A stretch of 64,000 nt of DNA, from positions 11,265,526 through 11,329,525 of the forward strand of contig CM037849.1 in assembly GCA_021234535.1 (NCBI GenBank), read 5' to 3'. Shown here one piece after another: positions 61,190 through 64,000 of the stretch (position 1 is its first letter; the number at the start of each line of letters is the position of its first letter). Under the pieces are notes generated by a model. It searched no databases, had not been told where the DNA came from, and saw nothing but the letters and a program-made list of their open reading frames with translations. The stretch is from Stichopus chloronotus. Lineage: Eukaryota > Echinodermata > Holothuroidea > Aspidochirotida > Stichopodidae. Made by a program: the position numbers and the translations under genes.

Positions 61190-62950
61190 ATAATCGCTTA
61201 TTTCGAGTAAAATAGTGGATCCGATCTTGTATATAAAGATGCGAGATAGTCACATTTGGTTTGGCGATCTGTGTTGATGCTATTAAGAAGACACAGTCAA
61301 AAGTGAGACAAAACTGGCATTAAAATATTGAAAATAACCTCGTGTAAGATGTCCGAAGTTCCAAGTTAGAATAATTTAAATTTAAAACTAACAAATTAAA
61401 GCAATCTTAGATTGAAGGAACTTTAACTTAAGGTTTAATTCGGGAAATACTGAATATACATAAGCAGATGCGAGGTTACATATACAGATGCAAGACTGCT
61501 ACGTTTTTTTTCATATTTTTTGTAAACATTTCTTGGATAACTTGAAGATGGTGTGCAAAAGATATGCGCAAGATAGGTTGGCTTTCGCGTTCTGTGTTAA
61601 CACAAGGAGACTGAGTTTAAAAAGGTGAGACCAGACCGGCATGAAAGAAAAACAACACTGAAATAACGCCACGTGTGAGGTGGAACGCTAGTTCAATCTG
61701 CTGACTTCAAGTGTTCTTAGATTGAAGGAACTTTAACTGACCGGTTAAAGTATTGTATACCTACGCAGATGCCAGGCTTCACATACAGACGCAAAATTGC
61801 TTAGTTTTGTTACTCGAATCAGATAACTTTCATACGATGTGCACAAAGGGATGCGTGTTTGCATAAACAGGTGCGAGATAATCACGTACGGTTTTACTAG
61901 GGAGATGCCATATAACGACATCTGCCCCTGGTTTGACGTTCTGCGTTAACGCTGCTCATAAAACTGAGTCAAAAGTCAGACCAAACCGGCGTAAAAATGT
62001 TACTGAAATAATACCATGTAGGACGTGAGGAGCTTAAACGCTAGTAGATGCTAGGTTTCACATACTGATGCAAAATTGCTACTTTCGTTCCTTGAACAGA
62101 TAACTTTCATATGATGTGCGCAAAGGGATGCGGGCTTGCATAAACAGATGCGGGATAGTCACATCTGGTTTGACTAGGGAGATGCCGCTCTTTAACGGGA
62201 TCTGGCCAGTGTTTAACATTTTGTGCACTCTTGGCTGTGTCAACGCGAATACAAAGTGTCAAATAATTGGCCTTGTCAATATTATGGCCATGTGTGCGAA
62301 TACGGTGCGAATATGTTACCACTAAAAATATTTCATTCTTGATCGTTCGAACCATAGAGCTATAGAATTCCATGTTACTACAAACGAAAAGATAGAAGAA
62401 AGTGGGACACCCCGACGTGAATTTGCACAGGGATGTATCTGAACATGGTGATATAACCTTACCGCCGTAAACATTGATATCATCATACATTTTAACCCCA
62501 ACAAAAAATGGTGTAAAGTGCGTGCTTTATAGAGCTACTAACCAAAGTACCATCAATGTCATAATTTTTTAACTTTTCAGACCATCCCTTCCATTGCACT
62601 TATAGTAGTAAAGGAAGTTATGAATGAATCTCTGCAAGAGCCAATCAGAGGTTAGCATTTTAACAGGTGCAAATTCCTTTCGTCTTAGACGAGAGGCGCA
62701 GGTCGATGATTTTTCAACGTAATAGGAGATACTCGGAGTTGGCGTGGCGTTTTGAAATGAGACCAAACCGGCATAGGAAATATTGAAATTATACCTTGTA
62801 AAACCCGCGACGTGCTGGGCTAGAATATTTAAGGTTTGGCGCTTCCAAAGTAAAGCGATATTAGACTGAAAGCATTAACTGACGGTTTATTTCGCATTAT
62901 GGAATGTACCGGTGCATAAGCGGATGCCAGACGTATTGTGCTTATTGCAA
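61190..62950 (+). repeat. Satellite-like array, about 280-310-bp units
   Basis: Several landmarks recur in the same order. CTTAGATTGAAGGAACTTTA is at 61406 and 61716 (310 bp apart). AGATGC-AGG-T-CACATAC-GATGCAA is at about 61470, 61770 and 62050. GCATAAACAG-TGCG-GATA is at 61861 and 62138 (277 bp apart). A last diverged unit follows at 62755-62945. The stretch 62320-62750 does not fit and may be an insertion. No coding potential. Confidence 0.7.
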
Positions 62951-63460
62951 ACTTAAACTAAACTTGAACTTTTCTGCTGCTTGAAAGAGGGCATAAACGA
63001 ATCAATATTCAAGTAGATAACGGTAGGCAGCACACTATCGTTCCGTTTGAGCCTTTAAACCTTTGCACAATGTTAAGGCAAGGCCCAAAATCAAAGTACG
63101 TGATTCCACGCGGCTTTCTAAGGAGACCGTTGATTGAATGTATAAAATAGTTGGCACTTAATTAAGACCAGTATATATTCAATGCTGTGCACCAAATTAT
63201 CACATTGTCATTCTGAATAACGCAAGTAAGGTCTAAGAATAAACATTTCACTCAAGGGCGAGATTAACTAAACCTATAGCCGGGTTCTAATGGGTCAGTT
63301 TCATCATATCGAAGAGTCACACTCCATCTCCCTTGATCGGGCTTAGACCATACTACGCCCTTTGTTTACACACAGAGTTAGAATTTCAAGACATTTCTTT
63401 TTTACTTCGCCTGCCAAACACATTAGGGTGATGGCTCCGTTAGAGACACAGGCTGGTTTA

Positions 63461-63488
63461 ACCGCCGATTTTGGGCAAAATCGGCGGT
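63461..63488. other. Perfect hairpin, 12-bp stem
   Basis: ACCGCCGATTTT (63461-63472) and AAAATCGGCGGT (63477-63488) pair exactly around the loop GGGC. No run of T follows, so it is not a Pol III-type end. Function unknown. Confidence 0.85.
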
Positions 63489-63702
63489 AATAAATTTCTG
63501 TCCTTATTCCCAGACCACTTATCCAAAATCAGCTCCTACAGGTGTCAATCTGTCATGGATTTTCAACTGGGAAGCAAAGGTCATGTGCTCTAGGGATATG
63601 ATCATGCAGCAATAGTAGGTTACAGGTTAATTCGCATTCCAAAGATCCTGTGCAGCTACAGTAGCCGTCCATGCACTTGATCTATTATTTGAACCATCCA
63701 TA

Positions 63703-63730
63703 TATATATATATATAATATATATATATAG
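63703..63730. repeat. (AT)n microsatellite
   Basis: An AT dinucleotide run with one interruption, self-complementary. Confidence 0.9.
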
Positions 63731-64000
63731 TACTTTACATACTGTAGGAGCAGTATATGACCGAGTAGCAGCTTGGTTCCCATCATGTTCCCATACATGG
63801 GCATGCCCATCTCGCACAATGCGTATACATCCCACAATCTTGTGTCGACAGATGTCGTATTTATTTCACCCCTTTTTGTTTCTTCACAATGTGTAAATGT
63901 CGATTTGAAAGTGCATTCACGTGCACAATACGCCTAGAAGGCCTACATGCATCCTACATTGCCGTACAAACAAGACAACTTGTTTCCGCATTTGCAGAGA

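Noticed and set aside
1..64000. CRISPR arrays, operons, bacterial promoters or terminators
   Set aside because: The window is animal nuclear DNA. The tandem repeats have no unique spacers of constant length and there are no cas-like genes.

Overview
This is a AT-rich, intron- and repeat-rich animal nuclear window. Nothing prokaryotic or organellar is present. Coding matter is sparse and sits in short GT-AG exons, and all the recognisable exons are on the minus strand. A marine invertebrate, most likely a deuterostome such as an echinoderm, fits best. This rests on the FERM/protein 4.1 and NF-Y subunit C protein sequences and on tandem-repeat-cored mobile elements like the 'pearl/Tsp/CvA' class known from sea urchins and bivalves. 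The species assignment is an inference.

Layout. (1) 1-13.2 kb: the 5' part of a protein 4.1 (band 4.1/coracle) gene on the minus strand. Four consecutive exons join in frame (9952-9826, 9465-9316, 8054-7950, 6303-6261). They give an acidic head, a glutamine-rich stretch and the first FERM lobe. The gene continues beyond position 1, and a possible non-coding first exon and promoter lie near 13.0-13.2 kb. (2) 13.3-25.5 kb: non-coding, with old dispersed repeats, a minisatellite and a few isolated exon-like ORFs. (3) 25.6-41.1 kb: repeat-dominated. It holds two copies of a mobile element (family B, 25.6-26.7 plus and 33.7-34.9 minus) and the first copy of a second one (family A, 39.15-41.12). 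A small hAT-like MITE lies at 28.56 kb. (4) 41-51.8 kb: MITE-like fragments, a decayed non-LTR retrotransposon (44.3-45.4 kb, minus), a TTAA-flanked MITE (48.3-48.9 kb) and a cluster of long G tracts. (5) 51.8-54.5 kb: the last two coding exons of an NF-YC gene (minus). The intron between them is about 73 per cent filled by the younger copy of family A. (6) 55.4-58.3 kb: two minus-strand exons that splice in phase to a stop codon but match nothing I recognise. (7) 56.4-64 kb: CGATAT-rich element remnants, a CGTCC-rich patch, a roughly 280-310 bp satellite-like tandem array (61.2-62.95 kb) and a perfect 12-bp-stem hairpin at 63.46 kb.

The most interesting signal is the repeat system. Families A and B have different flanks, but both have a tandem core built around the sequence AGGTCAAAGGTCA, the consensus DR1 site of nuclear receptors. 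In family A copy 2 eight such sites recur at exactly 145 bp. In family B the unit is about 288 bp and carries two DR1-like sites, so the spacing is again about 145 bp. Family A also has 12-bp inverted subterminal repeats and terminal stem-loops, the layout expected of a non-autonomous Helentron-like element.
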